From Marinospirillum perlucidum (GTDB lineage: Bacteria; Pseudomonadota; Gammaproteobacteria; Pseudomonadales; Halomonadaceae), in NCBI RefSeq assembly GCF_003336805.1, contig NZ_QFWJ01000004.1, positions 124,001 through 188,000 of the forward strand: DNA of 64,000 nt, in the 5' to 3' direction. Positions 24,871 to 33,665 of this stretch are shown here, one piece after another (within the stretch, counting starts at the first letter, position 1; every line of letters starts with the position of its first letter). Position numbers and translations under genes: made by a program. The notes under the pieces are model-generated. The model saw nothing but the letters and a program-made list of their open reading frames with translations. It was not told the origin of the DNA and did no database searches.

Positions 24871-25740
24871 ATGATGCTCAAGCCAGACGTTGAAGTTTTT
24901 TTTGATGACTACACCTTCACCTACAGTTATCTGGTCAAGGACCCGGAGTCTTCCTCCTGTGCCCTTATCGATTCCGTACTGAACTTCGATCCGGCTTCAG
25001 GAACGACCAGCACAACCAGTGCCGATGCCATGATTGCTGCAGTAAAAGAACAGCAATTACAGGTGGAATGGATTCTGGAAACCCACGTGCATGCCGATCA
25101 CCTCTCTGCAGCTCCCTATTTGAAACAGCAGTTGGGTGGGCAACTGGGTATTGGTGCGAAGATTACCCAAGTGCAGGAAGTCTTTGCCAAGCTGTTTAAT
25201 GCCGAGGATGATTTTGCCCAAGATGGCAGTCAGTTCGATCGTCTTTTTGAGGATGGCGAGCATTTCTCCATCGGTAAACTGGAAGGTCGGGTGTTGCATA
25301 CTCCGGGGCATACGCCGGCCTGTCTGACCTATGTGATCGGTGATGCCGGTTTTGTCGGCGACACCATTTTCATGCCGGATTTCGGCACGGCCCGCTGTGA
25401 TTTTCCCGGTGGGGATGCCCGCACCCTCTATCAATCCATTCAAAAGCTCTTTGCCCTGCCTGATGACACCCGCCTGTTCATGTGCCATGACTACAAAGCG
25501 CCGGGAAGAGATGACTACCAGCATGAAACGACCGTGGGTGAAGAAAAAGCCAAGAATGTGCATGTCGGTGCTGGCAAGAGCGAGGAAGAATTCGTCAAGA
25601 TGCGCAGTGAAAGGGATGCCACCCTGGGAATGCCGCGACTGATTCTGCCTTCAGTTCAGGTCAATATGCGCGCCGGCCAGCTGCCCCCGGCGGAAGAGAA
25701 TGGTGTAAGCTACCTCAAACTGCCATTGAACCAATTTTGA
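24871..25740 (+). CDS. Metallo-beta-lactamase-fold persulfide dioxygenase-like protein
   Basis: Cytoplasmic iron enzyme of 289 aa with the MBL motif THVHADHL (about residues 70-77), further metal ligands in HTPGHTP and FMCHDY, and a GDTIF segment. This is the pattern of ETHE1/PDO/BlhB-like proteins, which oxidise glutathione persulfide to sulfite. Context supports this: SQR lies upstream, and a DUF442 protein (often fused to or beside persulfide dioxygenases) follows 10 nt after the stop. AGGAGGG precedes the start. A glyoxalase II-like thioesterase is the alternative but fits the context less well. Confidence 0.82.
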   Translation: MMLKPDVEVFFDDYTFTYSYLVKDPESSSCALIDSVLNFDPASGTTSTTSADAMIAAVKEQQLQVEWILETHVHADHLSAAPYLKQQLGGQLGIGAKITQVQEVFAKLFNAEDDFAQDGSQFDRLFEDGEHFSIGKLEGRVLHTPGHTPACLTYVIGDAGFVGDTIFMPDFGTARCDFPGGDARTLYQSIQKLFALPDDTRLFMCHDYKAPGRDDYQHETTVGEEKAKNVHVGAGKSEEEFVKMRSERDATLGMPRLILPSVQVNMRAGQLPPAEENGVSYLKLPLNQF

Positions 25741-25750
25741 GGAGTCGAGC

Positions 25751-26176
25751 ATGACTAATTTACCTCCAATGCGACAGCTGGAGGAGGACCTGCGTACTGC
25801 CGGTCAACTGACCAGTGACGATATCCGGGCGCTGGCTCGTGATGGGGTCAAGACCCTGATTTTCAATCGTCCCGACCAGGAAACCGAAGATCAGCCTGCC
25901 ACCCAGGAATTGCAGAAAACTGCTGAAGAGCTGGGTCTGCATTGGGTTCACCAGCCGGTAATTTCCGGACAGGTCAGTGATGAAGAGGGTCGGGAATTTG
26001 GCCGTATTTATGCTCAGGCACCCAAGCCCGTTGTGGCTTTCTGCCGTTCCGGGGCACGTTGTGGTTGCCTGTGGGCGTTGAGCAAAAAGGATCAGGAATC
26101 CGGTGAAGCCCTGGTTGCGAAGATGCAGGCAGCCGGTTTTGATATGCCGGATTTCTTTAAGCGGTTGCTGGCTTGA
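25751..26176 (+). CDS. DUF442/BLH-domain protein (TIGR01244-like sulfurtransferase/phosphatase fold)
   Basis: Protein of 141 aa with a dual-specificity-phosphatase-like fold. The active-site loop is FCRSGARC, with the catalytic Cys two residues into the loop. N-terminal GQLTSDDIRALARDGVKTLI is typical of the beta-lactamase-hydrolase-like (BLH) family. In sulfide-oxidising bacteria these domains are fused to persulfide dioxygenases or stand next to them, and act on sulfane sulfur. It lies 10 nt after the metallo-hydrolase gene, and SulP begins within about 10 nt of its stop. Confidence 0.82.
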   Translation: MTNLPPMRQLEEDLRTAGQLTSDDIRALARDGVKTLIFNRPDQETEDQPATQELQKTAEELGLHWVHQPVISGQVSDEEGREFGRIYAQAPKPVVAFCRSGARCGCLWALSKKDQESGEALVAKMQAAGFDMPDFFKRLLA

Positions 26177-26185
26177 TTGCTAATC

Positions 26186-28003
26186 ATGAAGCCTGAAGCT
26201 CAGCAAAATCAGGCCGGGGAAACCTGGCCGGAATTGCAGGGACCGGCCTTGCAGAAGGGCCTCTGGGGGCTTTTCCGCCAGGGCCGCTATAACACGCGTC
26301 TGCTGCGGCAGGATGGTCTGGCTGCGCTACTGGTCACCCTGCTGCTGATTCCCCAAAGCTTGGCTTATGCCCATTTGGCGGGGCTGCCGCTACAGGCCGG
26401 GCTTTATGCCAGCATCCTGCCCGCCCTTGGCTATGCGCTTCTGGGTACCAGTGGAGTACTGGCCGTGGGGCCGGTGGCAATAACTTCCCTTTTGACCTTC
26501 AGTGCCTTGAGTCCTCTGGCGACGCCGGGGAGTAGTGAATACCTCCTGTTGGCTGTTCTTCTGGCCTTGATGTCCGGTGTTTGCCTTCTGCTGATGGGCC
26601 TGTTGCGCATGGGCTTTCTGGCCAATTTCCTCAGCCATCCGGTGATGTCCGGCTTTGTCACGGCTGCGGCCATCATTATCCTGCTCAGTCAGTTGAAAGG
26701 GGTGACCGGTATTCCGGTGACCAGTGGCACCCTGCCGGTGGAGTTGATGAGCCTGTGGCAGGGGGCTGACCAGCTACATGGTCTGACGCTGGCGTTGGGG
26801 CTGAGTTTCATCCTGCTGCTCTATCTGGCTAAAAAGAAACTGGCTGTTGTCTTCCAGAAACTGGGATGGAGCGCCTCTACTGCCAGTCTTCTGGCACGCA
26901 TGGCTCCCCTGCTGCTTTTGGTCGTGGCTATACTGCTGGTGGCTGGCGCTGATCTGGATCACAAGGGTGTGAAGATCGTCGGGGAGCTGCCGGTGGGGCT
27001 GCCCAGCCTGCAGCTTCCAGAACTGGATCTGGCCCAGCTGACCGAGCTTTTACCCATGGCCGTGATGATCAGCCTGATCGGCTTTGCCGAATCTGTGGCC
27101 ATCGCCCGCACCTTTGCAGCCAAGCGGCGTCAGCAGGTTAACCCTAATCGAGAACTCCTGGGGCTGGGGGCTGCTAACCTGGCTGCGGGCTTTAGTGGCG
27201 CTTTTCCGGTGACCGGCGGTTTATCGCGTACCGTGGTCAATCATGATGCCGGTGCGGTTACCCCTTTTGCCAGTCTATTAACAGCCGGGGGCATGACTCT
27301 GGCATTGATTTTTTTTACCGGCTGGTTTTACTACCTGCCCCAAGCACTCCTTTCCGCAGTCATTATTGTCGCTGTTATTTCTCTGATTGACTGGCGGCAG
27401 CTGCCCTATCTGTGGCGTTTCAGTCGCAGCGATGCCTGGGCCTGGTTGGCCACTGTTGCCGGTGTGCTTTTTCTGGGTCTGGAAATGGGGTTAGTGCTGG
27501 GTGTGCTGGTTTCCCTGGGAGCCTGGTTGGCCAAGAACAGTCGTCCGCACATGGCTGTGGTAGGCAGGGTTCCCGGTACCGAGCATTACCGCAATGTCCA
27601 GCGTTACCAGGTCGAGCTGGAACCGCACATTCTTTCTCTTAGAATTGATGAAAGCCTGATGTTTGCCAATGCCCAGGAGGTGGAGCAACGCGTTCTTCTG
27701 GAAATAGGTGATAATCGAGAAATCAGGCAGGTGGTGTTAATGGGGTCGGGGATTAATCACCTGGATGCCAGCGGGGTGGAAATGCTGGAACAGTTGAACC
27801 ACCTACTCAAGGAACAGCAAATTGAGCTGCACCTGTCGGAAATCAAGGGTCCGGTTCTGGATCGTTTGAAAAGAAGTCAGTTGTTGGAAGCTTTGACTGG
27901 AGAGGTGTTTTTGACACAGCATCAGGCCATAGCCCGCCTGACACAAAAGCGCCGGGAGCAAGCTGAGCCCGGCGCGGAAGACGCAGATCAGAAAGCCAGC
28001 TGA
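26186..28003 (+). CDS. SulP-family sulfate/anion permease with STAS domain
   Basis: Inner-membrane transporter of about 605 aa. The N-terminal two thirds contain some 12-14 helices with the SulP signature near the start (LLLIPQSLAYAHLAGLPLQAGLY). The C-terminal STAS domain (about 470-580) carries DASGVEMLEQL. SulP proteins move sulfate, bicarbonate or related anions. As last gene of the persulfide dioxygenase operon it may take up sulfate or export sulfite/sulfate from sulfide oxidation; direction is not known. The start is uncertain: ATG 26186 is chosen, TTG 26177 is possible, and neither has a good ribosome site. Confidence 0.85.
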   Translation: MKPEAQQNQAGETWPELQGPALQKGLWGLFRQGRYNTRLLRQDGLAALLVTLLLIPQSLAYAHLAGLPLQAGLYASILPALGYALLGTSGVLAVGPVAITSLLTFSALSPLATPGSSEYLLLAVLLALMSGVCLLLMGLLRMGFLANFLSHPVMSGFVTAAAIIILLSQLKGVTGIPVTSGTLPVELMSLWQGADQLHGLTLALGLSFILLLYLAKKKLAVVFQKLGWSASTASLLARMAPLLLLVVAILLVAGADLDHKGVKIVGELPVGLPSLQLPELDLAQLTELLPMAVMISLIGFAESVAIARTFAAKRRQQVNPNRELLGLGAANLAAGFSGAFPVTGGLSRTVVNHDAGAVTPFASLLTAGGMTLALIFFTGWFYYLPQALLSAVIIVAVISLIDWRQLPYLWRFSRSDAWAWLATVAGVLFLGLEMGLVLGVLVSLGAWLAKNSRPHMAVVGRVPGTEHYRNVQRYQVELEPHILSLRIDESLMFANAQEVEQRVLLEIGDNREIRQVVLMGSGINHLDASGVEMLEQLNHLLKEQQIELHLSEIKGPVLDRLKRSQLLEALTGEVFLTQHQAIARLTQKRREQAEPGAEDADQKAS

Positions 28004-28113
28004 CTCAGCCTGATAGTTGCAGGCAACAGGGGCATGGCCAGAAGAACAACCAGGCCGACCGGAAGCCAGAGAAGGCTGGCGCTATCTTGAAACGTCTCGG
28101 ATGAAGCGGACAT
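27988..28113 (-). CDS. 41-aa hydrophobic small protein with an upstream FNR-type box
   Basis: Short ORF from ATG 28113 to TGA 27988, with AGAGG 7 nt upstream. After a polar N-terminus (MSASSETFQDSAS) there is one transmembrane helix (about 14-31) and a short C-terminus. It overlaps the 3' end of the SulP gene on the opposite strand. A perfect FNR/Anr box lies 27 nt upstream. An in-frame ATG at 28134 would add seven residues. Family unknown; small membrane peptides under oxygen control often attach to respiratory oxidases, but nothing here shows that. Confidence 0.45.
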   Translation of the reverse strand: MSASSETFQDSASLLWLPVGLVVLLAMPLLPATIRLSQLAF

Positions 28114-28139
28114 ATAAAACCTCTTGAAATGCATGGAAA

Positions 28140-28153
28140 TTGATTTAGATCAA
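28140..28153. promoter_or_regulatory. Perfect FNR/Anr box
   Basis: TTGATTTAGATCAA is an exact match to the FNR consensus TTGAT-N4-ATCAA. Its centre lies 33 nt before the ATG of the 41-aa ORF. That is too close for the classical -41.5 activator position, so repression or a downstream initiation site would be needed if the ORF is the target. Confidence 0.65.
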
Positions 28154-28213
28154 CTTTTGCATTCTATAGAGGTGGCTCCTTTTTGTCACCTGCCGTAGCA
28201 GGCGACATAGGTT

Positions 28214-29062
28214 TTAATACATCAGGGTAAACAGCTTGCGCCGGGTCTGGATCACCAGTGGATTACCTTCACCCAGCAGTGCAAAGACCTCCAGCAGCGT
28301 CTTGTGGGCGACGCCTTCATCATAACCGCGATCATCCCGGATAATGGCCATGAGCAAAGTCACTGCCCGGTCATAGTCAGCCTGAACCAGAGCTGCCAGA
28401 GCTTTCAGGTAGCGGGCTTCACTGTCATCCCTTTCTCCAAGAGCCGCCAGCTCCTCTGCTGAAGGCGCTTTTTCTGCAAACTTGAGCCCGGCTTGCAGGC
28501 CCTGGACATCCGGGCGCCCCTTTTCGGTTTCCGGAAGGTTGTCCAGTACCGCCTTGGCTTCGCTGGCTTGGCTTTTCTGCAGCAGAACCCGGGCTAACTG
28601 GATCTGCAATTCATAGTCTTCCGGCAACTGGCTGATAGCCTGCTGCAGCAGCATCTGCGCTTGATCCAGCTGTTCGGCACCGATAAGTTCACGGATTTGT
28701 TCTTTCAACTGCTCGACCGGGTTGGTCAGGTGAGGCTCCAGAAAGGCGCGGATTTCACTTTCCGGCTTGGCACCATTGAACTGGTCCACCAGTTGGCCCT
28801 GACTGACCAGCATTACGGTGGGTACGCTGCGAACCTGAAATTGGGCCGCCAGTTCCTGCTGTTCTTCGATATTGACCTTGGCAAGGATAAATTTACCCTG
28901 ATACTCCTCGGCCAGCTTGGTGAGGATGGGCATCAGGGCTTTACAGGGTGCGCACCAGTCGGCCCAGAAATCCACCAGCACCGGCTGCTGCATGGATCCT
29001 TCCAGAATAATCTGCTGAAAGTTTTCAACGGTAATATCAACGATATAAGGAGAAGTGCTCAT
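28214..29062 (-). CDS. cnoX: Thioredoxin-TPR co-chaperone (CnoX/YbbN)
   Basis: Cytoplasmic holdase and co-chaperone of 282 aa, close to E. coli CnoX in length. It has an N-terminal thioredoxin fold (about 5-110) and a C-terminal TPR-like helical region (about 120-282). The active site is WCAPCK with Cys37 and Cys40, so it should be redox-active, unlike E. coli CnoX, which lost one Cys. It lies downstream on its strand of an EttA-DUF2628-like gene set but with spacing that suggests its own promoter. Confidence 0.88.
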   Translation of the reverse strand: MSTSPYIVDITVENFQQIILEGSMQQPVLVDFWADWCAPCKALMPILTKLAEEYQGKFILAKVNIEEQQELAAQFQVRSVPTVMLVSQGQLVDQFNGAKPESEIRAFLEPHLTNPVEQLKEQIRELIGAEQLDQAQMLLQQAISQLPEDYELQIQLARVLLQKSQASEAKAVLDNLPETEKGRPDVQGLQAGLKFAEKAPSAEELAALGERDDSEARYLKALAALVQADYDRAVTLLMAIIRDDRGYDEGVAHKTLLEVFALLGEGNPLVIQTRRKLFTLMY

Positions 29063-29133
29063 GCGGCATCCTGTATTTCAGTGTAAGAATTTAATAGCAG
29101 TAATGGAGACAGCCGCGCAGAAATTCAACCGGC

Positions 29134-29655
29134 TTAGCGGCGCTTCCAGGGGCGGGCATTAAAATCGGAAGGTGGCGGTTGGTTGCTGTTAGCTGCGGCA
29201 TTGTCGCGGATATCACGAAAATCCTTGCCAAAACGGGCGCCTTTTTGCTGGCTTGGTTCGGCTTTGCCTGCAGGTGCGGCATTGGCTTTTTCCCGGCGTT
29301 TAACCGCCTGGATCGCTTTGGTGGCTGACTCACTGTTGATTCGCTTGATCAGCTGATAGCCTTGACCTTCCAGATGGCTGCAAACCCATTGTTGCCCCTG
29401 GGCACCGGCCCAAAGCGGGAGTAGTGCCAGGCCAGCGACACCGGAAAGCATCAATATGGGGGAGTTGAGATAGGCACCTGCACCTATGGCGCTGCCCATG
29501 AGGAGAAAGCCGAGAAAAAGCAGGAAGGCTTTGCCCCAGAGGCTATTGGCACCAGCCCAAAGGAAGCTGGCAAGAAAAGCGCCCAGGCTGAAGCCGACAG
29601 GCACGGCCTGATAGTTTTTCTTTTGGTTATGCTGGTAGATACGAAAAACCGGCAT
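29134..29655 (-). CDS. DUF2628-like membrane protein
   Basis: Protein of 173 aa. The N-terminal segment VPVGFSLGAFLASFLWAGANSLW fits DUF2628, followed by two or three further hydrophobic helices up to residue about 85. The C-terminal third is soluble, basic and low-complexity (Ala, Gln, Lys, Asn), ending ARPWKRR. The function of this family is unknown. The gene sits between ettA and cnoX on the same strand with gaps of about 120 and 70 nt. Confidence 0.6.
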   Translation of the reverse strand: MPVFRIYQHNQKKNYQAVPVGFSLGAFLASFLWAGANSLWGKAFLLFLGFLLMGSAIGAGAYLNSPILMLSGVAGLALLPLWAGAQGQQWVCSHLEGQGYQLIKRINSESATKAIQAVKRREKANAAPAGKAEPSQQKGARFGKDFRDIRDNAAANSNQPPPSDFNARPWKRR

Positions 29656-29776
29656 GCTTGCGTACTTCCTGTTCGGCTAATGATTGGCTGGACAGGTTAT
29701 TATTCCTGAAAAGCGGCTTGCCCTGCCAGCTTTTCAGGGTAACAACTTGTTTGAAGTTTGATCTGTCCTGAGGTGA

Positions 29777-31438
29777 TCAGGCGTCGATACGCTTGTATTT
29801 CATCCTTTTTGGCGTATCACTGCCAACTCGTTTTTTGTGATCTTCTTCATATTCCTGATAATTACCTTCAAAGAAAACCACCTTGGAATCCCCTTCATAG
29901 GCTAGGATATGAGTGGCAATCCGGTCCAGGAACCAGCGATCGTGCGAAATCACCAGAGCGCAACCGGGGAAGGCTAGCAATGCTTCTTCCAGGGCGCGCA
30001 GGGTTTCAATATCCAGGTCGTTGGAGGGTTCGTCCAGTAGCAGCACATTGCCGCCTTGCTTGAGTGTCAGTGCCAGATGCAGGCGGCCTCGCTCACCCCC
30101 GGAAAGATCTCCGACACGTTTCTGCTGGTCATTGCCCTTGAAGTTGAAGCGACCGACATAGGCGCGTGAAGGCATTTCCACGGTACCGACCTTGAGGATG
30201 TCAGCACCATCGGAGACGGCCTCAAATACGGTTTTCTGGTCTTCCAGACCTTCGCGTGACTGGTCCACACTGGCTACTTGCACGGTTTCGCCGACAACCA
30301 CTTCACCGGAATCCGGTTGTTCCTTGCCTTCAATCAGCTTGAAGAGAGTAGATTTACCTGCACCATTACCGCCGACAATACCGACGATGGCCCCCTTGGG
30401 AACGCTGAAATCCAGGTTTTCAAACAGCAGGTTGCCTTCAAAGCCTTTGCTGACGTTATTGAATTCCAGCACCTTGTCACCCAGGCGTGGTCCGGGTGGA
30501 ATGTAGATCTCGTTGGTCTCGTTGCGCTTCTGGAATTCCTGGCTGGACAGCTCTTCGAACTGCTTGAGACGTGCCTTGGATTTGGATTGACGCCCCTTGG
30601 TACCCTGGCGAACCCATTCCAGTTCGTGCTGGACTGCTTTACGGTGGGCTGCTTCCTGCTTGGCTTCCTGTTCCAGGCGTTTTTCCTTGGCCTCCAGCCA
30701 GGCGGAATAGTTGCCTTCAAAGGGGATACCCATGCCGCGGTCGAGTTCCAGAATCCAGCCAGCGACATTGTCCAGGAAGTAGCGGTCGTGGGTGATGGCA
30801 ACCACGGTGCCGGTGTAATCGTGCAGGAAGCGCTCCAGCCAGGCGACGGACTCGGCATCCAGGTGGTTGGTGGGCTCGTCAAGCAGGAGCATGTCGGGGC
30901 TGGAAAGCAGCAGGCGGCAGAGGGCTACACGGCGCTTTTCACCACCGGAGAGATTAACGACCTTGGCATCCCATTCGGGTAGGCGCAGGGCATCGGCAGC
31001 CACTTCCAGTTTGCGCTCCAGGTTGTGGGCATCCGAGGCTTCGATGATATTTTCCAGCTTGGCCTGTTCGGCAGCCAGGGCATCAAAGTCGGCATCAGGA
31101 TCGGCATAGGCTGCATAGATTTCATCCAGCTTGGCCTGGGCGTCCTTGACTTCAGAGACTGCCTCTTCAACGACTTCCTTGACGGTTTTCTCAGGATCCA
31201 GCTCTGGCTCCTGGGGCAGATAGCCGACATTGATGTCCGGCATGGGGCGGGCTTCACCGTGGAAATCCTTGTCCACGCCGGCCATGATGCGCAGCAGCGT
31301 GGATTTACCGGCACCATTCAGACCCAGAACACCGATTTTGGCGCCGGGGAAAAAAGATAGGGAGATGTCTTTGAGGATATCTTTCTTGGGTGGAATGGTT
31401 TTGCCCACCCGATGCATGGTATAGACGTACTGAGCCAT
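29777..31438 (-). CDS. ettA: Energy-dependent translational throttle protein EttA (ABC-F)
   Basis: Cytoplasmic ABC-F ATPase of 553 aa that binds the ribosomal E site and gates elongation by ATP/ADP ratio. The N-terminus MAQYVYTMHRVGK is near identical in style to E. coli EttA. Two ABC domains each carry Walker A (GLNGAGKST, GGNGAGKST), a signature (LSGGEKRR, LSGGERGR) and Walker B with DEPTNHLD or DEPSNDLD. The linker between them has the basic/charged PtIM character. Start is ATG 31438 with AAGGAG 12 nt upstream; a TTG-initiated extension to 31489 has no homology. Confidence 0.95.
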   Translation of the reverse strand: MAQYVYTMHRVGKTIPPKKDILKDISLSFFPGAKIGVLGLNGAGKSTLLRIMAGVDKDFHGEARPMPDINVGYLPQEPELDPEKTVKEVVEEAVSEVKDAQAKLDEIYAAYADPDADFDALAAEQAKLENIIEASDAHNLERKLEVAADALRLPEWDAKVVNLSGGEKRRVALCRLLLSSPDMLLLDEPTNHLDAESVAWLERFLHDYTGTVVAITHDRYFLDNVAGWILELDRGMGIPFEGNYSAWLEAKEKRLEQEAKQEAAHRKAVQHELEWVRQGTKGRQSKSKARLKQFEELSSQEFQKRNETNEIYIPPGPRLGDKVLEFNNVSKGFEGNLLFENLDFSVPKGAIVGIVGGNGAGKSTLFKLIEGKEQPDSGEVVVGETVQVASVDQSREGLEDQKTVFEAVSDGADILKVGTVEMPSRAYVGRFNFKGNDQQKRVGDLSGGERGRLHLALTLKQGGNVLLLDEPSNDLDIETLRALEEALLAFPGCALVISHDRWFLDRIATHILAYEGDSKVVFFEGNYQEYEEDHKKRVGSDTPKRMKYKRIDA

Positions 31439-31773
31439 AAACTGCTTTAACTCCTTGAAAACCTTGGCCGGATAGGAATGCCGGGGCAAAAGCCAGCCGC
31501 ATCGACATTCAACTTGAATTAAGGACGCATGATAGGTGGATGCCGGACAGATTGCCAGCCTGAAGCAGCTCGCTTTGCTCTGGTTAGCATCAAGACGGAT
31601 CAGCTGCGTTCATCTTGGTGAGACGCTTAAGGGGTTATCCAGAGCCAGCAAGAAGCTTTCCTGAGAAGTATTCATCTTCAATCGTTTATTTTTTTGATAG
31701 GAAGCCGGGCCGGGACTGAGGTAGAATAGTGGCCTTCAATTTTTGCAACCTAGTAAAGCCCACCGGGGAAGCC
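31439..31773. other. Divergent intergenic region between ettA and glyA
   Basis: 335 nt without a gene. Apart from the extended -10 promoter for glyA at its right end and the ettA ribosome site at its left end, I see no riboswitch-like structure or small ORF with a ribosome site. A glycine riboswitch is not evident. Confidence 0.6.
31713..31727 (+). promoter_or_regulatory. Extended -10 promoter for glyA
   Basis: GAGGTAGAATAGT places TAGAAT at 31722-31727, about 46 nt before the glyA ATG. The same GGTAGAATAG word occurs before nrdR and prfB. There is no clear -35 box, so it resembles extended -10 promoters. Confidence 0.5.
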
Positions 31774-33030
31774 ATGTTTAGTCGTAAAATGAATATTGCT
31801 GATTTTGATGCTGATGTCTGGTCTGCCATGCAGGAAGAAGTTCAGCGTCAAGAAGATCATATTGAGCTGATTGCATCGGAAAACTACACCAGCCCAAGAG
31901 TCATGGAAGCGCAGGGCAGCCTCCTGACCAACAAGTACGCTGAAGGCTACCCAGGCAAGCGCTATTACGGCGGCTGTGAATTTGTTGATAAAGTGGAGCA
32001 GCTGGCCATTGATCGTGCCTGTGAACTCTTTGGCGCCACCTACGCCAATGTTCAACCGCATTCTGGTTCTCAGGCCAACTCGGCTGTTTTTCTGGCACTG
32101 GTCAAACCAGGCGATACCGTGCTGGGCATGAGCCTGGCTGAAGGTGGTCACCTGACTCACGGTGCCAAGCCCAACTTCTCCGGCAAGCTTTACAATGCCG
32201 TTCAGTATGGCCTCAACCCTGATACTGGCGAAATCGATTACGCTGAAGTTGAGCGCCTGGCTGTGGAACATCAGCCCAAGATGATTATTGCCGGTTTCTC
32301 GGCCTACTCCAAGGTGATTGATTGGGGTAAATTCCGCGAAATTGCTGACAAGGTGGGTGCCTACCTGTTTGTGGATATGGCCCATATCGCCGGTCTGGTT
32401 GCTGCTGGTGTTTATCCCAGCCCCATGAAGCACGCCCATGTGGTGACCACGACCACTCACAAGACCCTGCGTGGTCCTCGTGGTGGTTTGATCCTTTCCG
32501 CCTGTGATGATGAAGACATCTACAAGAAGCTGAACTCGGCTGTCTTCCCTGGTGGTCAGGGTGGTCCTCTGATGCATGTGATTGCTGCCAAGGCGGTCTG
32601 CTTCAAGGAAGCCATGAGTGATGAATTCAAAACCTACCAGGCACAGGTGGTGAAAAACGCCCAGGCCATGGCCAAGGTGATGATGGAGCGTGGCTATGAT
32701 GTGGTTTCCAACGGTACTGAAGACCACCTCTTCCTGCTGAGCCTGATTTCCAAGGGCCTGACCGGTAAAGAGGCGGATGCCGCTCTGGGTGCAGCCCACA
32801 TTACCGTCAACAAGAATGCGGTTCCCAAGGATCCACAAAGTCCTTTTGTCACCTCGGGTCTGCGTATCGGTACCCCGGCAGTTACCACGCGTGGTTTTGG
32901 TGAAGCCGAGTGCACCGAGCTGGCAGGCTGGATTTGCGATATTCTCGATGATATCAACAACACGCAAATTCAGGAGAGTGTGAAGCAGAAGGTGGCTGAT
33001 CTCTGCAGCCGCTTCCCTGTTTACCAGTAA
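31774..33030 (+). CDS. glyA: Serine hydroxymethyltransferase
   Basis: PLP enzyme of 418 aa that interconverts serine and glycine and charges tetrahydrofolate with one-carbon units. Visible family features are [11 protein letters not shown] near the N-terminus, [15 protein letters not shown], the PLP-lysine motif [14 protein letters not shown], and [14 protein letters not shown] near the C-terminus. Length matches E. coli GlyA. The start is ATG 31774 with GGGGAA close upstream. It precedes nrdR but is separated from it by a stem-loop and a separate promoter. Confidence 0.97.
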   Translation: MFSRKMNIADFDADVWSAMQEEVQRQEDHIELIASENYTSPRVMEAQGSLLTNKYAEGYPGKRYYGGCEFVDKVEQLAIDRACELFGATYANVQPHSGSQANSAVFLALVKPGDTVLGMSLAEGGHLTHGAKPNFSGKLYNAVQYGLNPDTGEIDYAEVERLAVEHQPKMIIAGFSAYSKVIDWGKFREIADKVGAYLFVDMAHIAGLVAAGVYPSPMKHAHVVTTTTHKTLRGPRGGLILSACDDEDIYKKLNSAVFPGGQGGPLMHVIAAKAVCFKEAMSDEFKTYQAQVVKNAQAMAKVMMERGYDVVSNGTEDHLFLLSLISKGLTGKEADAALGAAHITVNKNAVPKDPQSPFVTSGLRIGTPAVTTRGFGEAECTELAGWICDILDDINNTQIQESVKQKVADLCSRFPVYQ

Positions 33031-33039
33031 GACCGCTTG

Positions 33040-33060
33040 CCCCTGCCCGTTGGGCAGGGG
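33040..33060 (+). terminator. GC-rich stem-loop after glyA
   Basis: A 9-bp stem, CCCCTGCCC/GGGCAGGGG, with a 3-nt loop. Only a short T-containing tail follows (TGCTTCC), so it is a weaker terminator candidate. Confidence 0.6.
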
Positions 33061-33099
33061 TGCTTCCCTTCGCTTCCCCCCCGGTTTCTCTCAGGGAGC

Positions 33100-33114
33100 T
33101 TTTGCAGGTAGAAT
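33100..33114 (+). promoter_or_regulatory. Extended -10 promoter for nrdR-rib operon
   Basis: GCAGGTAGAATAGT gives TAGAAT at 33109-33114, about 43 nt before the nrdR ATG. It is nearly identical to the glyA promoter word. Confidence 0.5.
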
Positions 33115-33156
33115 AGTCTCCATTGCAATTTCAACTGTCCTTTGGCGGTAGACGTC

Positions 33157-33630
33157 ATGCATTGCCCTTTCTGTGGTGCCGAAGAAACGAAAGTCAGTGA
33201 TTCACGCCTGGTGGCTGGCGGCGATCAGGTTCGTCGACGGCGTCAATGCGTTGCCTGCAGTGAACGTTTCACTACCTACGAAACAGCCGAGCTCCTGATG
33301 CCTCGCGTGGTCAAACGCGATGGTTCCCGTGAAGTTTTTGATGAAAACAAGCTGCGTGCCGGTCTGGCCCGAGCCCTGGAAAAGCGGCCCGTGGATACCG
33401 AGACACTGGAAGCAGCTCTGGAAAGAATTCGTCAGCAGTTGCTAGCCAGGGGCGAGCGTGAAGTGCCTTCCTTGCAGGTGGGTGAGCTGGTTATGCAGCA
33501 GTTGAAAAGGCTGGATCAGGTGGCTTATATCCGTTTTGCTTCCGTTTATCGGCAATTCAAGGACTTGAACGAATTCCGGGCCGAAATTGATCAGCTGGCT
33601 GCCAATCCGGATTCCGGAATCGACAGCTGA
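33157..33630 (+). CDS. nrdR: Transcriptional repressor NrdR
   Basis: Zinc-ribbon and ATP-cone repressor of ribonucleotide reductase genes, 157 aa. The zinc ribbon has Cys3, Cys6, Cys31 and Cys34 (MHCPFCGA ... CVACSERF). The ATP cone follows (about 46-136; [16 protein letters not shown]). The ATG at 33157 gives the conserved MHCPFC start; an in-frame TTG at 33142 is rejected. It heads the riboflavin operon, as in many gammaproteobacteria. Confidence 0.95.
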   Translation: MHCPFCGAEETKVSDSRLVAGGDQVRRRRQCVACSERFTTYETAELLMPRVVKRDGSREVFDENKLRAGLARALEKRPVDTETLEAALERIRQQLLARGEREVPSLQVGELVMQQLKRLDQVAYIRFASVYRQFKDLNEFRAEIDQLAANPDSGIDS

Positions 33631-33665
33631 AGCATCCATCCATTAGTCGTCATTCAAGGTTTCTC

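Noticed and set aside
31490-31773. Glycine riboswitch in the glyA leader
   Set aside because: No tandem aptamer-like structure or conserved core seen; only a promoter is supported.
31750-32967. Long minus-strand open frame (405 codons) antisense to glyA
   Set aside because: It mirrors the codon structure of glyA, has no recognisable domain and no ribosome site. GlyA on the plus strand is certain.
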